This document shows, piece after piece, positions 25,166 through 34,550 of a DNA stretch of 64,000 nucleotides. Below the pieces are notes generated by a model that had not been told where the DNA came from, searched no databases, and was given only the letters and a program-made list of their open reading frames with translations. The stretch comes from Desulfobacter vibrioformis DSM 8776. GTDB taxonomy: Bacteria; Desulfobacterota; Desulfobacteria; Desulfobacterales; Desulfobacteraceae. Within the stretch, counting starts at the first letter, position 1; every line of letters begins with the position of its first letter. The stretch covers positions 55,822-119,821 of the forward strand of contig NZ_JQKJ01000015.1 in NCBI RefSeq assembly GCF_000745975.1, written 5' to 3'. Both the position numbers and the translations under genes were made by a program.

Positions 25166-26701
25166 ATGATGAAGACTCCTGTTTTGCTGAATGGGCAGAA
25201 TTTCACCCTTGATCAACTGGTTGATATTGCCCGTAAAGGCCGAACCGCTGCTGTTTCCGTAAACTCCGAAGCCCGGATTAAAAAGGCCCGCAGCCTGGTG
25301 GAACAATGGGTGAAAAAGGGTACGCGCATCTATGGTGTGACCACGGGATTCGGGGCATTGTCCGATGTTACCATCTCATTTGAGGACACAAAGACCTTGC
25401 AGCGTAATATTCTTTTATCCCATGCCGCAGGTGTGGGAAACTGCATGGATGATGATGTGGTCAGAGCCATGATGGCCTTGCGGATCAATGATTTCTGCCG
25501 GGGTAATTCCGGGCTGCGCCTTGAAACCATTAAAACCCTTGCCCATGTCCTCAATACCGGTATCATTCCGGTTGTCCCTGAGAAAGGGTCGGTGGGGGCC
25601 AGCGGCGACCTTGTGCCCATGGCCCATCTTTCCCTGGTACTCATCGGCGAAGGGCAAGCGTTTGTGGACGGGGTGCGCATGCCCGGGGCCCAGGCCCTGG
25701 CCGCAAAAAATATTGCGCCTGTGGAGCTTGGTGCAGGGGAAGGACTTGCTTTGATCAACGGCACCCAGTTCATGATTGCCCTGGGCTGTCTTGCGCTTCA
25801 TGATGCGTTAAATCTTTGCAAACATGCTGATATTGCCGCCTCCATGAGCCTTGAAACCTTAATGGGTACGCGAACGGCCTTTGATCCCAGAATCCATAAT
25901 GCCCGTCCCCATTTAGGACAGATGAAGGCGGCCTCCAACATGATGAAGATCACCCAGGATTCGGAAATTGTCTCCTCCCACGAGGACTGTTCAAGGGTTC
26001 AGGATGCGTATACCCTGCGCTGTTCACCCCAGGTCCACGGTGCATCCTGGGACGCTTTTGGTTATGTGGAACGGGTGATCCGGGTGGAGATGAACGCGTC
26101 CACGGAAAATCCGCTGATTTTTCCCGAATCCGAAGAGTTTCTTTCCGGGGGCAACTTCCATGGTCAGCCCCTGGCCCTGGCCTGTGATTTTTTAGGCATT
26201 GCCATTGCAGAACTTGCCAATATCTCCGAGCGCCGGGTTGAACGCCTGGTCAATCCCCAGCTCTCGGGGCTGCCCGCCTTTCTGATCAAGGACACAGGAC
26301 TGAATTCCGGATTCATGATTGCCCAGTATGTCGCAGCCTCCCTGGTCTCTGAAAACAAGGTCCTTGCACACCCGGCTTGTGTGGACTCCATTCCAACATC
26401 GGCCAACAAGGAGGATCATGTCTCCATGGGCGCCATTGCCGCACGCAAATGCCGGGACATCGTGGAAAACACCACGCAGGTTATTGCCATTGAGCTTTTA
26501 TGCGGTGCCCAGGCCATTGACCTGTTTACCAACCTGAAGGCCGGCAAAGGCACTATGGCTGCTTATGAAACTATCCGCAGCAAGGTGCCCTGCATGACAA
26601 AGGACCGGTTTCTGTCAGCAGATATTGCCGCTGTTAGAAAGCTTTTGCAAAGCGGCAGGATTGTCCGGGCAGTAGAGGATGCCGTAGGTAAGCTTTACTA
26701 G
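25166..26701 (+). CDS. hutH: Histidine ammonia-lyase (HAL/PAL family)
   Basis: The 511-residue enzyme belongs to the family that uses the MIO cofactor, formed from Ala145-Ser146-Gly147 in GSVGASGDLVPMAHL. The catalytic Tyr56 (IYGVTTGFG) is present. The selectivity position between LQRNILL and AAGVG reads Ser85-His86, the pair found in histidine-specific members (Phe-Leu in PAL, His-Leu in TAL). Histidine deamination to urocanate is therefore the best call. No hutU, hutI or other hut gene is nearby, so a biosynthetic lyase or aminomutase role remains possible. It converges on murJ and the two stop codons overlap (CTAG). Confidence 0.88.
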   Translation: MMKTPVLLNGQNFTLDQLVDIARKGRTAAVSVNSEARIKKARSLVEQWVKKGTRIYGVTTGFGALSDVTISFEDTKTLQRNILLSHAAGVGNCMDDDVVRAMMALRINDFCRGNSGLRLETIKTLAHVLNTGIIPVVPEKGSVGASGDLVPMAHLSLVLIGEGQAFVDGVRMPGAQALAAKNIAPVELGAGEGLALINGTQFMIALGCLALHDALNLCKHADIAASMSLETLMGTRTAFDPRIHNARPHLGQMKAASNMMKITQDSEIVSSHEDCSRVQDAYTLRCSPQVHGASWDAFGYVERVIRVEMNASTENPLIFPESEEFLSGGNFHGQPLALACDFLGIAIAELANISERRVERLVNPQLSGLPAFLIKDTGLNSGFMIAQYVAASLVSENKVLAHPACVDSIPTSANKEDHVSMGAIAARKCRDIVENTTQVIAIELLCGAQAIDLFTNLKAGKGTMAAYETIRSKVPCMTKDRFLSADIAAVRKLLQSGRIVRAVEDAVGKLY

Positions 26702-28287
26702 GTGGTGGGACGGCTTTTAACCAGGCCGGTTTTTGCCATCACCTTGGCATAAAGCGTGTTGACTTCCCTGATTTTAAAGAGTTTTCCAATGCCTGCCAGA
26801 ATGATCAGAAATAATGTGCCGACAATCATACATATGAATATATGGGCAAAAAAACCAGGGGTCGGTATCAGATGAATAATTCCAATATATATCGTTTTTA
26901 AAATCAGCCATACCACGATACTGACCACGAACATTACACCAAAGAAAGCATATACTTTTGATCGTCCGGTATTTTGGGTTTTTCTGCTCCATACTTCAAA
27001 TAATGCGCCTGTGGTAATGATCACGGACAAAGACAGCCCCAACGCCACGCCCTTGATCCCCATGGCTGTCATTGCAACATAGAGCAAGGGCAGGCTTAAC
27101 GCCACGCACACAGTGGAAAAAATGGCAGGGAATAGTGTGTTTTGAACGGCAAAGAACCCCCGGGAAACAATGGTCTGGGCGGAAAAGGCAAATGCCCCTG
27201 CCATGAAATAGGGCAGCACCCCTGATGTCAGGGCCGCATCATGGGCGTCAAAGGCTCCGCGCTGGAATAAAATGGCCACAACCTCTTTGTTGAGAATCAT
27301 AAAAACAACTGAGAAGGGCATCACAATAAAGATATATTTAAGGGTCTGGTTGATAAGGGTGTTCAGGGCGGAAAAATCTTTTTGTGCAGCAATTTTTGCC
27401 ATGAACGGATAGGAGGCCACGCCAACCGCATTGCCGAAAAGCCCCACCAGTATAAACATGATGCGCAGGGCGTAATTCATGGCTGAAATGCTTCCCTCAC
27501 TTAAAAACGAGCCAAAGAATTTCATCAGGATTTCCGTGGAAAAGGTCATGGTCAGTCCAAGCATCAGGGGTAAAGTTAACAATACGTATTTGATCACATC
27601 AGGATGCCTGAAATTAAAATTGGGCATATAGATAAGTCCCACCCTTTTCGCCCCGAACAACTGAAGCAGAAAACTGCCGAAGAAAGCGCCGGCAAGCACC
27701 CCCCAGGCAAATCCTTCCATACCCAGAACCGGATACAGGAGTATCCCGCCCACAATAATGCCGGTATTGTAAATCAATGGTGCAAGGGCCGGGAAAACAA
27801 ACCGCTCCTTTGAATACTGAACAGCATTGAACAGTCCCCCGGCAAAAAAGAAAAACTGGGCCGGGATAATGATCCGGGTCATGCGTACGGCAAGGTCAAA
27901 GGCCGGGCCGTTTTTAAGTCCCGGGGCAAGGACGCAAATCAGTTGTGGGGCAAAAACCATGGAAAGACAGATGAAAATAAGAAGACCGGCGCCAAAGCAG
28001 TTCAGAATAACGGAAAAAACCCGGTATCCTTCCTGTTCGTTATTTTCAACAAGATACCGGGTAAAGATGGGGATAAAGGTAATGGATAAAAAACCTGACG
28101 CCACCACATGGTTTAAAATTTCAGGAATCACAAATGCCACCTGGTAAGCGTCAACGCCTGCACTTGCACCGCCCATCCAGGCAATGGCGGTTTCGCGCAC
28201 AAGACCGATGATCCTGCTGGCAAATACCGATGCCATCATGATAAACGAGGCAAATCCGATTTTTTTTAAGGTGGAGGTCTGTGTCAT
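26698..28287 (-). CDS. murJ: Lipid II flippase MurJ/MviN
   Basis: The protein of about 529 residues has a MOP-superfamily polytopic membrane fold of about 14 helices. The family signature is ASRIIGLVRETAIAWMGG with SAGVDAYQVAFVIPEIL near the N-terminus. MurJ translocates lipid II across the inner membrane for peptidoglycan synthesis. A frame open to 28377 would add 30 residues that are not family-like. The ATG at 28287 (MTQTSTLKKIGFAS) is the better start. It is a single gene, convergent with hutH. Confidence 0.92.
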   Translation of the reverse strand: MTQTSTLKKIGFASFIMMASVFASRIIGLVRETAIAWMGGASAGVDAYQVAFVIPEILNHVVASGFLSITFIPIFTRYLVENNEQEGYRVFSVILNCFGAGLLIFICLSMVFAPQLICVLAPGLKNGPAFDLAVRMTRIIIPAQFFFFAGGLFNAVQYSKERFVFPALAPLIYNTGIIVGGILLYPVLGMEGFAWGVLAGAFFGSFLLQLFGAKRVGLIYMPNFNFRHPDVIKYVLLTLPLMLGLTMTFSTEILMKFFGSFLSEGSISAMNYALRIMFILVGLFGNAVGVASYPFMAKIAAQKDFSALNTLINQTLKYIFIVMPFSVVFMILNKEVVAILFQRGAFDAHDAALTSGVLPYFMAGAFAFSAQTIVSRGFFAVQNTLFPAIFSTVCVALSLPLLYVAMTAMGIKGVALGLSLSVIITTGALFEVWSRKTQNTGRSKVYAFFGVMFVVSIVVWLILKTIYIGIIHLIPTPGFFAHIFICMIVGTLFLIILAGIGKLFKIREVNTLYAKVMAKTGLVKSRPTT

Positions 28288-28607
28288 AGTTTGGAATCCA
28301 ATGCAAGCTTTATTATCGTGCCTATCATAAAATATACCCGGGTAAAAGACGGACTGAAACACAGCCTGCATATACAATAAATTGCATTAAATTGTCATTC
28401 CTTAAAAGTGAATGACAAGAAACCGGAAATAACAGGTTTGGGTGTCATCCTGCTGATTATCGGCACCTTTATCTGCAAGAATTGGCATTTTAACCTTGTT
28501 AAACACGGTTTGATCCATTATTTATTATCATTGCTTTTTTCAAGTATTGTTGTTTGTTTATGATATCGGGTTGACAAAAAATAAGTGACAAAAAAAGAGA
28601 GGACCAT

Positions 28608-29000
28608 ATGAAAATTCTCATTGGATATAAAGGCGTCAATATCGGCCAGGAACTGCTCAAGCTTGGGGCTGAACATGCAAAGGCATTTAATGCCACCGTA
28701 CTGATTGTCACTTCAATGTTAGAGGGAACTGAAAGGGAGCAGGAAAAAATTCTGGAAGCAGAAAATAACCTGGACCAGGCCCAAGTCTTTTTCGAAAACC
28801 AGGGAATAGCCTGTGAAAAACATCTTCTGATCCGTGGCATGGAGGCAGGGGAGGATGTTGTTGCATTTGCAAATGAAAAAGAAGTGGACGAAATTATCAT
28901 TGGCGTTAAAAGTCGTTCAAAGGTGGGGAAACTATTGTTTGGTTCCACGGCTCAAACGGTGATATTAGAAGCCGATTGCCCGGTCATCACCGTAAGATAA
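28608..29000 (+). CDS. Universal stress protein (UspA family)
   Basis: The 130-residue single-domain Usp starts KILIGYKGVNIGQELLKLG and ends with the ATP-binding signature GVKSRSKVGKLLFGSTAQTV followed by CPVITVR. The Gly/Ser pattern indicates the nucleotide-binding type. It has a GAGAGGACC ribosome site and its own terminator downstream. Confidence 0.9.
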   Translation: MKILIGYKGVNIGQELLKLGAEHAKAFNATVLIVTSMLEGTEREQEKILEAENNLDQAQVFFENQGIACEKHLLIRGMEAGEDVVAFANEKEVDEIIIGVKSRSKVGKLLFGSTAQTVILEADCPVITVR

Positions 29001-29023
29001 ACGTCATTTCATCTATTGTTTTT

Positions 29024-29060
29024 GGGCAGCACGTGTCGATTGCTGCCCATTATTTTTGTT
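29024..29060 (+). terminator. Rho-independent terminator after the universal stress gene
   Basis: GGGCAGCA (29024-29031) and TGCTGCCC (29041-29048) are exact inverse complements, followed by ATTATTTTTGTTTC. It starts 23 bp after the stop codon of the universal stress gene. Confidence 0.85.
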
Positions 29061-29237
29061 TCATCGTGATCAAATCCCACGCTGTTTATTTATCATTTCT
29101 GTCCGCTTTTCTATTTTTATTCCAAATTTTATTGTCTTGATTTTTTATCACTGCTTGAGATTTGGGACTAATATGGTAAAACAATGCATATTTTAACAAT
29201 GATATAATTTATCCGAAATGGGTTACCCAGCGTTTTT

Positions 29238-30149
29238 ATGGACATAATTAAACAGTTTAAAGCCTTATCTGATCCCACCCGGCTGCGGCTTTTGTTTATC
29301 CTTGAGCATTTTGAACTCAATGTAAATGAAATTGTCTCCGTGGTGAGCATGGTGCAGTCCGGGGTGTCCCGGCATTTAAAAATTCTGCTTGACGCAGGAC
29401 TTCTGGTCTCGCGCAAAGACGGCAGTTTTATTTATTATGCCACGGACAAAAACGGAGACAACCGGGAACTTGTTGTCCTTGCCTTAAAACAGCTTGAAAA
29501 CGACCCGGTATTGCAGGAAGATCTTGCTCGTACACAGCAATGTATTGTATTAAGAAAAAATAGATCCAGACGCTTTTTCAGAACTGCTGCCCCGCGGTGG
29601 GACCGCTTAAAAAAAACAGTTCTTGGTGATTTTAATCCCAACCCTGTGTTTGAACGCCATCTCCAGGAGGCGTCAATTATTGCTGATCTTGGCTGCGGTA
29701 CTGGTGAGATGCTTGCCGGTCTCCTTGGCAGGGGTGAAAAGACCCTGATCGGTGTGGATGCCTCCCACGAAATGCTTGAACAGGCAAGGCTTCGACTGCC
29801 CGAAAGGCCGAATTTAGAGCTTCGCATCGGAGAACTGGAACATCTTCCCATGCGTGAACAGGAGGCAGATGCGGCGCTGATGAGCATGGTATTGTACCAT
29901 GTATCCGAACCTGAAAAAGCGATCCGGGAGGTGTACCGGATCCTTAGCCCCGGAGGCTTGTTTCTTCTGGCGGATTTTTTAAAACACGACCAGGAACAGA
30001 TCAAAGATATTATCGGTGGCGTCTGGCTGGGGTTTACCCGGCAGCAGATCTCAGGGTGGCTGGGCAGAACCGGTTTTAATCTTAAGCAAATTGAATCTTA
30101 TCCCGTTGAAAAGACATTAACCCTAACCTTTTATCTTGCACAAAAATAA
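29238..30149 (+). CDS. ArsR-family regulator fused to a SAM-dependent methyltransferase
   Basis: Residues 1-85 form an ArsR/SmtB winged helix (FKALSDPTRLRLLFILEHF, VSRHLKILLDAGLLVSRKDG). Residues of about 140-300 form a class I methyltransferase with motif I IADLGCGTGEMLAGLL, acidic GVDAS and a UbiE-like core (MVLYHVSEPEKAIREVYRILSPGG). Such fusions recur in proteobacteria near SAM-cycle genes and may sense SAM or SAH, but no such gene is here. The gene ends 10 bp before manC, so the two are probably co-transcribed. The substrate of the methyltransferase domain, if active, is unknown. No clear ArsR metal-binding cysteines are seen in the helix region. Confidence 0.88.
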   Translation: MDIIKQFKALSDPTRLRLLFILEHFELNVNEIVSVVSMVQSGVSRHLKILLDAGLLVSRKDGSFIYYATDKNGDNRELVVLALKQLENDPVLQEDLARTQQCIVLRKNRSRRFFRTAAPRWDRLKKTVLGDFNPNPVFERHLQEASIIADLGCGTGEMLAGLLGRGEKTLIGVDASHEMLEQARLRLPERPNLELRIGELEHLPMREQEADAALMSMVLYHVSEPEKAIREVYRILSPGGLFLLADFLKHDQEQIKDIIGGVWLGFTRQQISGWLGRTGFNLKQIESYPVEKTLTLTFYLAQK

Positions 30150-30159
30150 TGGAGAAACA

Positions 30160-31611
30160 ATGATTTATCCCGTTATCCTGGCCGGCGGTTCCGGAACCCG
30201 GCTGTGGCCCATGTCCAGGTCTTTGTACCCCAAACAGCTCATTAATCTGTGCAACACCCATACCATGCTGCAGAATACCCTTTTGCGGTTGTCAGGCCTT
30301 AACGATCTTGGCGACCCGGTAATTATATGCAATGAAAACCATAGATTCATGACCGCAGAGCAGATCCGCCGAATTGATATTAATGATTTTAAGATCATTC
30401 TTGAACCGGCTGCCAGAAATACTGCCCCGGCCATTGCCCTGGCAGCCTTGGTCATTGATGACAATCTTAAGGCACAGCAACAGGACGACCCGGTGATGCT
30501 GGTATTGCCTGCAGATCATGAAATTAAAAATATTGAATCGTTTCATGACATCATTCAATCGGGTGCGCAACTGGCCCGGCAGGGAAAACTGGTTACCTTC
30601 GGCATAGTGCCCTCATCACCGGAAACAGGATACGGGTACATCAAAAAAGGAACCAGACTCGACAATCCGGCTCCGGCCTTCATGATTGAGCGGTTTGTGG
30701 AAAAACCTGACTATGGTACAGCGGTTTCCTATCTTGAATCAGGCGATTTCTGCTGGAATTCAGGCATGTTCATGTTCAAGGCCTCTGCCGTTATTTCCGA
30801 ACTTGGGGCATTTGCCCCGGACATGCTTAAAAAATGCCGCACAGCCATTAAAAATGGAAACATGGACCTGGATTTTTTCAGGGTGGACAAAGCGGCATTT
30901 GAAGCTATTTCAGAGGATTCCATTGACTACGCAGTTATGGAAAAAACAGACAAAGGTGTTGTGATTGCCCTTGATGCCGGATGGAATGACCTTGGCTCCT
31001 TTGACGCGTTGTGGCAAACCGGTGACAAGGATGAACTCAATAATGTGACCAGCGGAGATGTGCTGATACACAATGTCACAGATACGTATATCCATTCTGA
31101 CAACCGTCTTGTGGCAGCCGTAGGCCTTGAAAAATTTGTGATTGTGGATACCAAGGATGCTTTGCTGGTGGCCCCCCGGGATCAGGTTCAGGATGTAAAA
31201 AAAATAGTTGCCCAATTAAAAGCGAAAAACAGAGTGGAAGCTGTTTCCCATGCCAAAGTTTACCGCCCCTGGGGGGATTATGAAACCATAGATATGGCGG
31301 ACAGGTACCAGGTAAAGCGCATCACCGTAAAACCCGGTGCAAAGCTGTCTTTGCAGAAACACTATCACCGGGCTGAGCACTGGACCGTTGTATCCGGGAC
31401 AGCCATTGTCACCAAAGGCACTGAAGAGATCCTGTTAAATGAAGACCAGTCTGTTTACATACCCCTTGGCACCATGCACCGGCTTGAAAATCCGGGTAAG
31501 ATTCTTCTGGAACTGATAGAAGTACAGTCCGGTCCATACCTGGGTGAGGATGATATTGTCAGGTTTGATGATGTATACGGACGTGGAAAAAGACCGGATA
31601 CCGATAAATAA
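30160..31611 (+). CDS. manC: Bifunctional mannose-1-phosphate guanylyltransferase / mannose-6-phosphate isomerase
   Basis: The 483-residue enzyme has the nucleotidyltransferase signature PVILAGGSGTRLWPMSR with YPKQ, and FVEKP. The C-terminal cupin-type isomerase domain shows VYRPWGDYETID, KRITVKPGAKLSLQKHYHR, AEHWTVVSGTA and IPLGTMHRLENPG. It makes GDP-mannose for polysaccharide synthesis. ATG 30160 follows a GGAG site; a TTG further upstream is unlikely. No other capsule or LPS genes are adjacent. Confidence 0.95.
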   Translation: MIYPVILAGGSGTRLWPMSRSLYPKQLINLCNTHTMLQNTLLRLSGLNDLGDPVIICNENHRFMTAEQIRRIDINDFKIILEPAARNTAPAIALAALVIDDNLKAQQQDDPVMLVLPADHEIKNIESFHDIIQSGAQLARQGKLVTFGIVPSSPETGYGYIKKGTRLDNPAPAFMIERFVEKPDYGTAVSYLESGDFCWNSGMFMFKASAVISELGAFAPDMLKKCRTAIKNGNMDLDFFRVDKAAFEAISEDSIDYAVMEKTDKGVVIALDAGWNDLGSFDALWQTGDKDELNNVTSGDVLIHNVTDTYIHSDNRLVAAVGLEKFVIVDTKDALLVAPRDQVQDVKKIVAQLKAKNRVEAVSHAKVYRPWGDYETIDMADRYQVKRITVKPGAKLSLQKHYHRAEHWTVVSGTAIVTKGTEEILLNEDQSVYIPLGTMHRLENPGKILLELIEVQSGPYLGEDDIVRFDDVYGRGKRPDTDK

Positions 31612-31720
31612 ATTATTGCAAATCAAATAAAAATATTTGAAACTGACGCCCTGTTTGTAATATTAAGACTGATAACAATCAAGGATATAACATGCCGGTC
31701 GGCAGCATGGAGAAGAATTG

Positions 31721-32248
31721 ATGAACGACCAGATTACGGAAAATATGAAAGGAAGATTCATCATGGCCATACCCGGCCTGCCAGATCCCAATTTCTCACA
31801 AACCGTTTCCTGTCTTTGTGAACACAATGAATCCGGTGCTCTTGGCTTTATTATTAATAAAGTTCACCCCTTACTCACCGGCCGGGAGCTTTTTGAGGAT
31901 TTGGGCATTCCCTGCAATCAGAGTATCGATAAAATAGATATTTTCCTTGGCGGCCCTGTCCAGCCTTCAGGGGTATTTGTTCTTCACTGCGGCCCGTTTC
32001 AGTGGAATGAAACCCTTAAAATTTCCGACTGGCTGGCGTTGAGCAATTCCCGGGACATCCTGGAGGCCATTGCCCTGGGGCAGGGGCCTGACACCTTTAT
32101 GATCCTTCTGGGTTGCGCCGGGTGGGGCCCCATGCAGTTAGACAATGAACTTGCCGATTCAGCCTGGCTCACCTGTGATCTATCCAGGGAAATCATGTTT
32201 GACACCAAGCCGGACCTGAAATATGAAAAAGCCATGATGCTGATCTGA
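31721..32248 (+). CDS. yqgE: UPF0301 family protein YqgE/AlgH
   Basis: The 175-residue protein shows the YqgE pattern: GRFIMAIPGLPDPNFSQTV, CEHNESGALGFIINK, LGGPVQPSGVFVLH and LLGCAGWGPMQLDNELA. The function is not established; it is often called AlgH and annotated as a putative transcriptional regulator on weak grounds. ATG 31721 has a GGAGAAG site. It ends 11 bp before the dynamin-like gene, so they likely form one operon. Confidence 0.92.
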   Translation: MNDQITENMKGRFIMAIPGLPDPNFSQTVSCLCEHNESGALGFIINKVHPLLTGRELFEDLGIPCNQSIDKIDIFLGGPVQPSGVFVLHCGPFQWNETLKISDWLALSNSRDILEAIALGQGPDTFMILLGCAGWGPMQLDNELADSAWLTCDLSREIMFDTKPDLKYEKAMMLI

Positions 32249-32259
32249 TTTGCCGGCCA

Positions 32260-34503
32260 ATGACTTCACACCCCCAAGAATCCATAGCAAATTTAGTTTC
32301 TGATACCCTCTCTGTGATCGACAGTCTGGCAGCCGTTTCAAATAATTCTGATAAAAGCCTTGCCGAGAGCAGACAACTTTGCAGCAAAATTCCTTCCCAC
32401 ATCAATGAAGGGATTTTGCGCGTGGCCGTGGTCGGGGTGATCAAGTCAGGCAAAAGCACTTTTATTAACGCGATTTCGGGTAAAGAACTGGTCCAGCGCG
32501 GGGCAGGGGTGGTTACATCCATGACCACCCGTATCAGAAAGGGCAAAAAAAATAAGGCAATTATTCATTTTAAATCATGGGATACCATCAACAGGGAAAT
32601 TGAAAGCTGTCTGGAAATGTTTCCCGGAAAGGACGACTCCCCGCCGTTTGATATCAGACGTACCCAGGACCGGCAGCAGCTGCGCCGTATTTTTGATACC
32701 ATTGTATCTTCATTTCCGGTTACTTCCCGGGGACTGCGCCCTGAAGCACTGGTCATCCGCAATGCCCTTGACGGCTATAGACATTGTCTGGACGTTATCG
32801 GCTCCGATGAACAGACTATCAGTTTTGACACCAAATCTTTTGACGTTCACAAACAGTTTACAGCGGACCCGGCAAAGGCTTTTTATGTCAAAGACGTGTG
32901 TCTGGAGGTATATGGAAAAACCATTGATCCCAACGTTGAAATTGCCGATTGCCAGGGTGCTGATTCCACGGACCCTGCAGTCCTTGAAAAGATATTTTTC
33001 TATCTTGAGGCTGCCAACCTGATTGTTTACTGCATCTCGTCGCGCACAGGGCTTCGCCAGTCTGACATGGCATTTTTAAAACGGATAAAACGCTTTGGGC
33101 TGATGGAAAATATTCTTTTCATTTTCAACTGTGATTTAAGTGAACATGAGAGCTTGGACAACCTGAAAATGATTCGGGATAAAACCATTCAGGAACTAAA
33201 ATTTCTGGTGCCGGAAGTCAGGCTCTTTTCTTTTTCAGCGCTGTATACGCTTTTTGATGCCCTTGGCAAGAAAGTTTCATCCAAAAACAGAAAACGCCTT
33301 GGGCTTTGGCAGGAGGACCGGGAAATGACCGCTTTTTGCACCAGCGAGTATACCCGGTTTCTTGCAGGATTTAATTTGATGTTTGAAGCGTCCCGGTTCA
33401 ATCTGTTTTACGCCAATCACATCGAACGGCTTAAAATTGTAACCCATCTTCTTGCCGAAAAAATACAGATCCTCTTTGATGTCTTTTCCGCCGGAATTTT
33501 AGATCAGGAAAAGGCCAGAAAGCGTATTGCCGATTTTGAAGGCAGCGCCAGGCGTTTAAGGGTTATTGTTGACAACTCTGTTATGGGCGCAGTGTCAGCG
33601 CTTCGCAGGGAAATTGACTCCAACTTAAAAAATGCATTTCTCAAAAACAGCGAAAATATCAATGAACTTGTGACAAATTTTATCCGGCAGGCCCAAATTG
33701 ATTCACAACCTTACAAGGAAGTTGTGAAGGAAGCCGGTTTTAAACAGATTCTGTATATGATGTTCCAGGACTTCAAGCGGGACCTTGACCTTTTTCTCCT
33801 TGAACAGATAGCCCCGGAACTCAAACAACTGGTGCGCATCCAGCAGGAACGCATCGCGTCCTATTTTAAATCGCTTCTGGATTCCTACCGCATTGACTAT
33901 GTCGCCATGGGCTTTTCAGAGGAACGGGAAGACGACCGCTTTTCCCTTGCAATGATCAAAGAAGAGGAAGAATATTCCAGGGCAGCTGACCTTGAAAGTA
34001 TCAAAAAAATCCTAGGACTGCACCTGCCGAACCAGATTCTTTCGCCTGAATATACCCGGATGATGCAGACCAATGCCGTGACCGATTTCAGTCTTCATTC
34101 ATTGGTTTTGTTTGTATCTGCCATGATGGACAAACATGTTCGATTTTCCTTTACTCCCGGGCTTGACAGGGCGGCTGTCAAAATCAAAAAAAGAACGCTG
34201 ACCATAATGCAGCGGCAGATAAGCGCTTATCATCGCAGTTTGAAATATGATTACTTTTTCCCTTTAATAGACGCGGTAACACGGGATTTTAAAGACAAAA
34301 TTTCCCAGCGTTTTACCATGTACGAAACCTTGAACAAGGATATGGATGCGCTTTTCTGCCTTAAACAGGAGGAAAAAAACCAGCATCTTGCCATGATAAA
34401 AAAGGCGGAAAACGATATTATCCGGATACGGGCGCTTCTTGATGAATTCAGCATGGAATTTGGGGCAGGCGCATTTGAGTGCGCCGTAGAAACCTGTTTG
34501 TAG
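32260..34503 (+). CDS. Dynamin-like GTPase
   Basis: The 747-residue protein has a dynamin-type G domain. The P-loop is GVIKSGKST (residues 59-67), a switch-I threonine follows in VVTSMTTRI, G3 is DCQGAD (230-235) and the G4 position reads NCDL rather than NKxD. The rest is mostly long helices with heptad-like spacing (about 400-740), as expected for a dynamin stalk. No transmembrane hairpin is obvious, unlike many bacterial dynamins. Family members remodel membranes or protect membrane integrity; no partner dynamin gene follows. It is 11 bp downstream of yqgE. The exact role is unknown. Confidence 0.8.
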   Translation: MTSHPQESIANLVSDTLSVIDSLAAVSNNSDKSLAESRQLCSKIPSHINEGILRVAVVGVIKSGKSTFINAISGKELVQRGAGVVTSMTTRIRKGKKNKAIIHFKSWDTINREIESCLEMFPGKDDSPPFDIRRTQDRQQLRRIFDTIVSSFPVTSRGLRPEALVIRNALDGYRHCLDVIGSDEQTISFDTKSFDVHKQFTADPAKAFYVKDVCLEVYGKTIDPNVEIADCQGADSTDPAVLEKIFFYLEAANLIVYCISSRTGLRQSDMAFLKRIKRFGLMENILFIFNCDLSEHESLDNLKMIRDKTIQELKFLVPEVRLFSFSALYTLFDALGKKVSSKNRKRLGLWQEDREMTAFCTSEYTRFLAGFNLMFEASRFNLFYANHIERLKIVTHLLAEKIQILFDVFSAGILDQEKARKRIADFEGSARRLRVIVDNSVMGAVSALRREIDSNLKNAFLKNSENINELVTNFIRQAQIDSQPYKEVVKEAGFKQILYMMFQDFKRDLDLFLLEQIAPELKQLVRIQQERIASYFKSLLDSYRIDYVAMGFSEEREDDRFSLAMIKEEEEYSRAADLESIKKILGLHLPNQILSPEYTRMMQTNAVTDFSLHSLVLFVSAMMDKHVRFSFTPGLDRAAVKIKKRTLTIMQRQISAYHRSLKYDYFFPLIDAVTRDFKDKISQRFTMYETLNKDMDALFCLKQEEKNQHLAMIKKAENDIIRIRALLDEFSMEFGAGAFECAVETCL

Positions 34504-34550
34504 CAGATTTATACAATCTATTTTGTATTTGAATGATAACACCCAGGGAA

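Noticed and set aside
28408..28563. A 51-codon GTG-initiated frame with a hydrophobic core (LGVILLIIGTFICKNW).
   Set aside because: No ribosome binding site, an alternative start, and no recognisable family. It may be an AT-rich chance frame between murJ and the universal stress gene.
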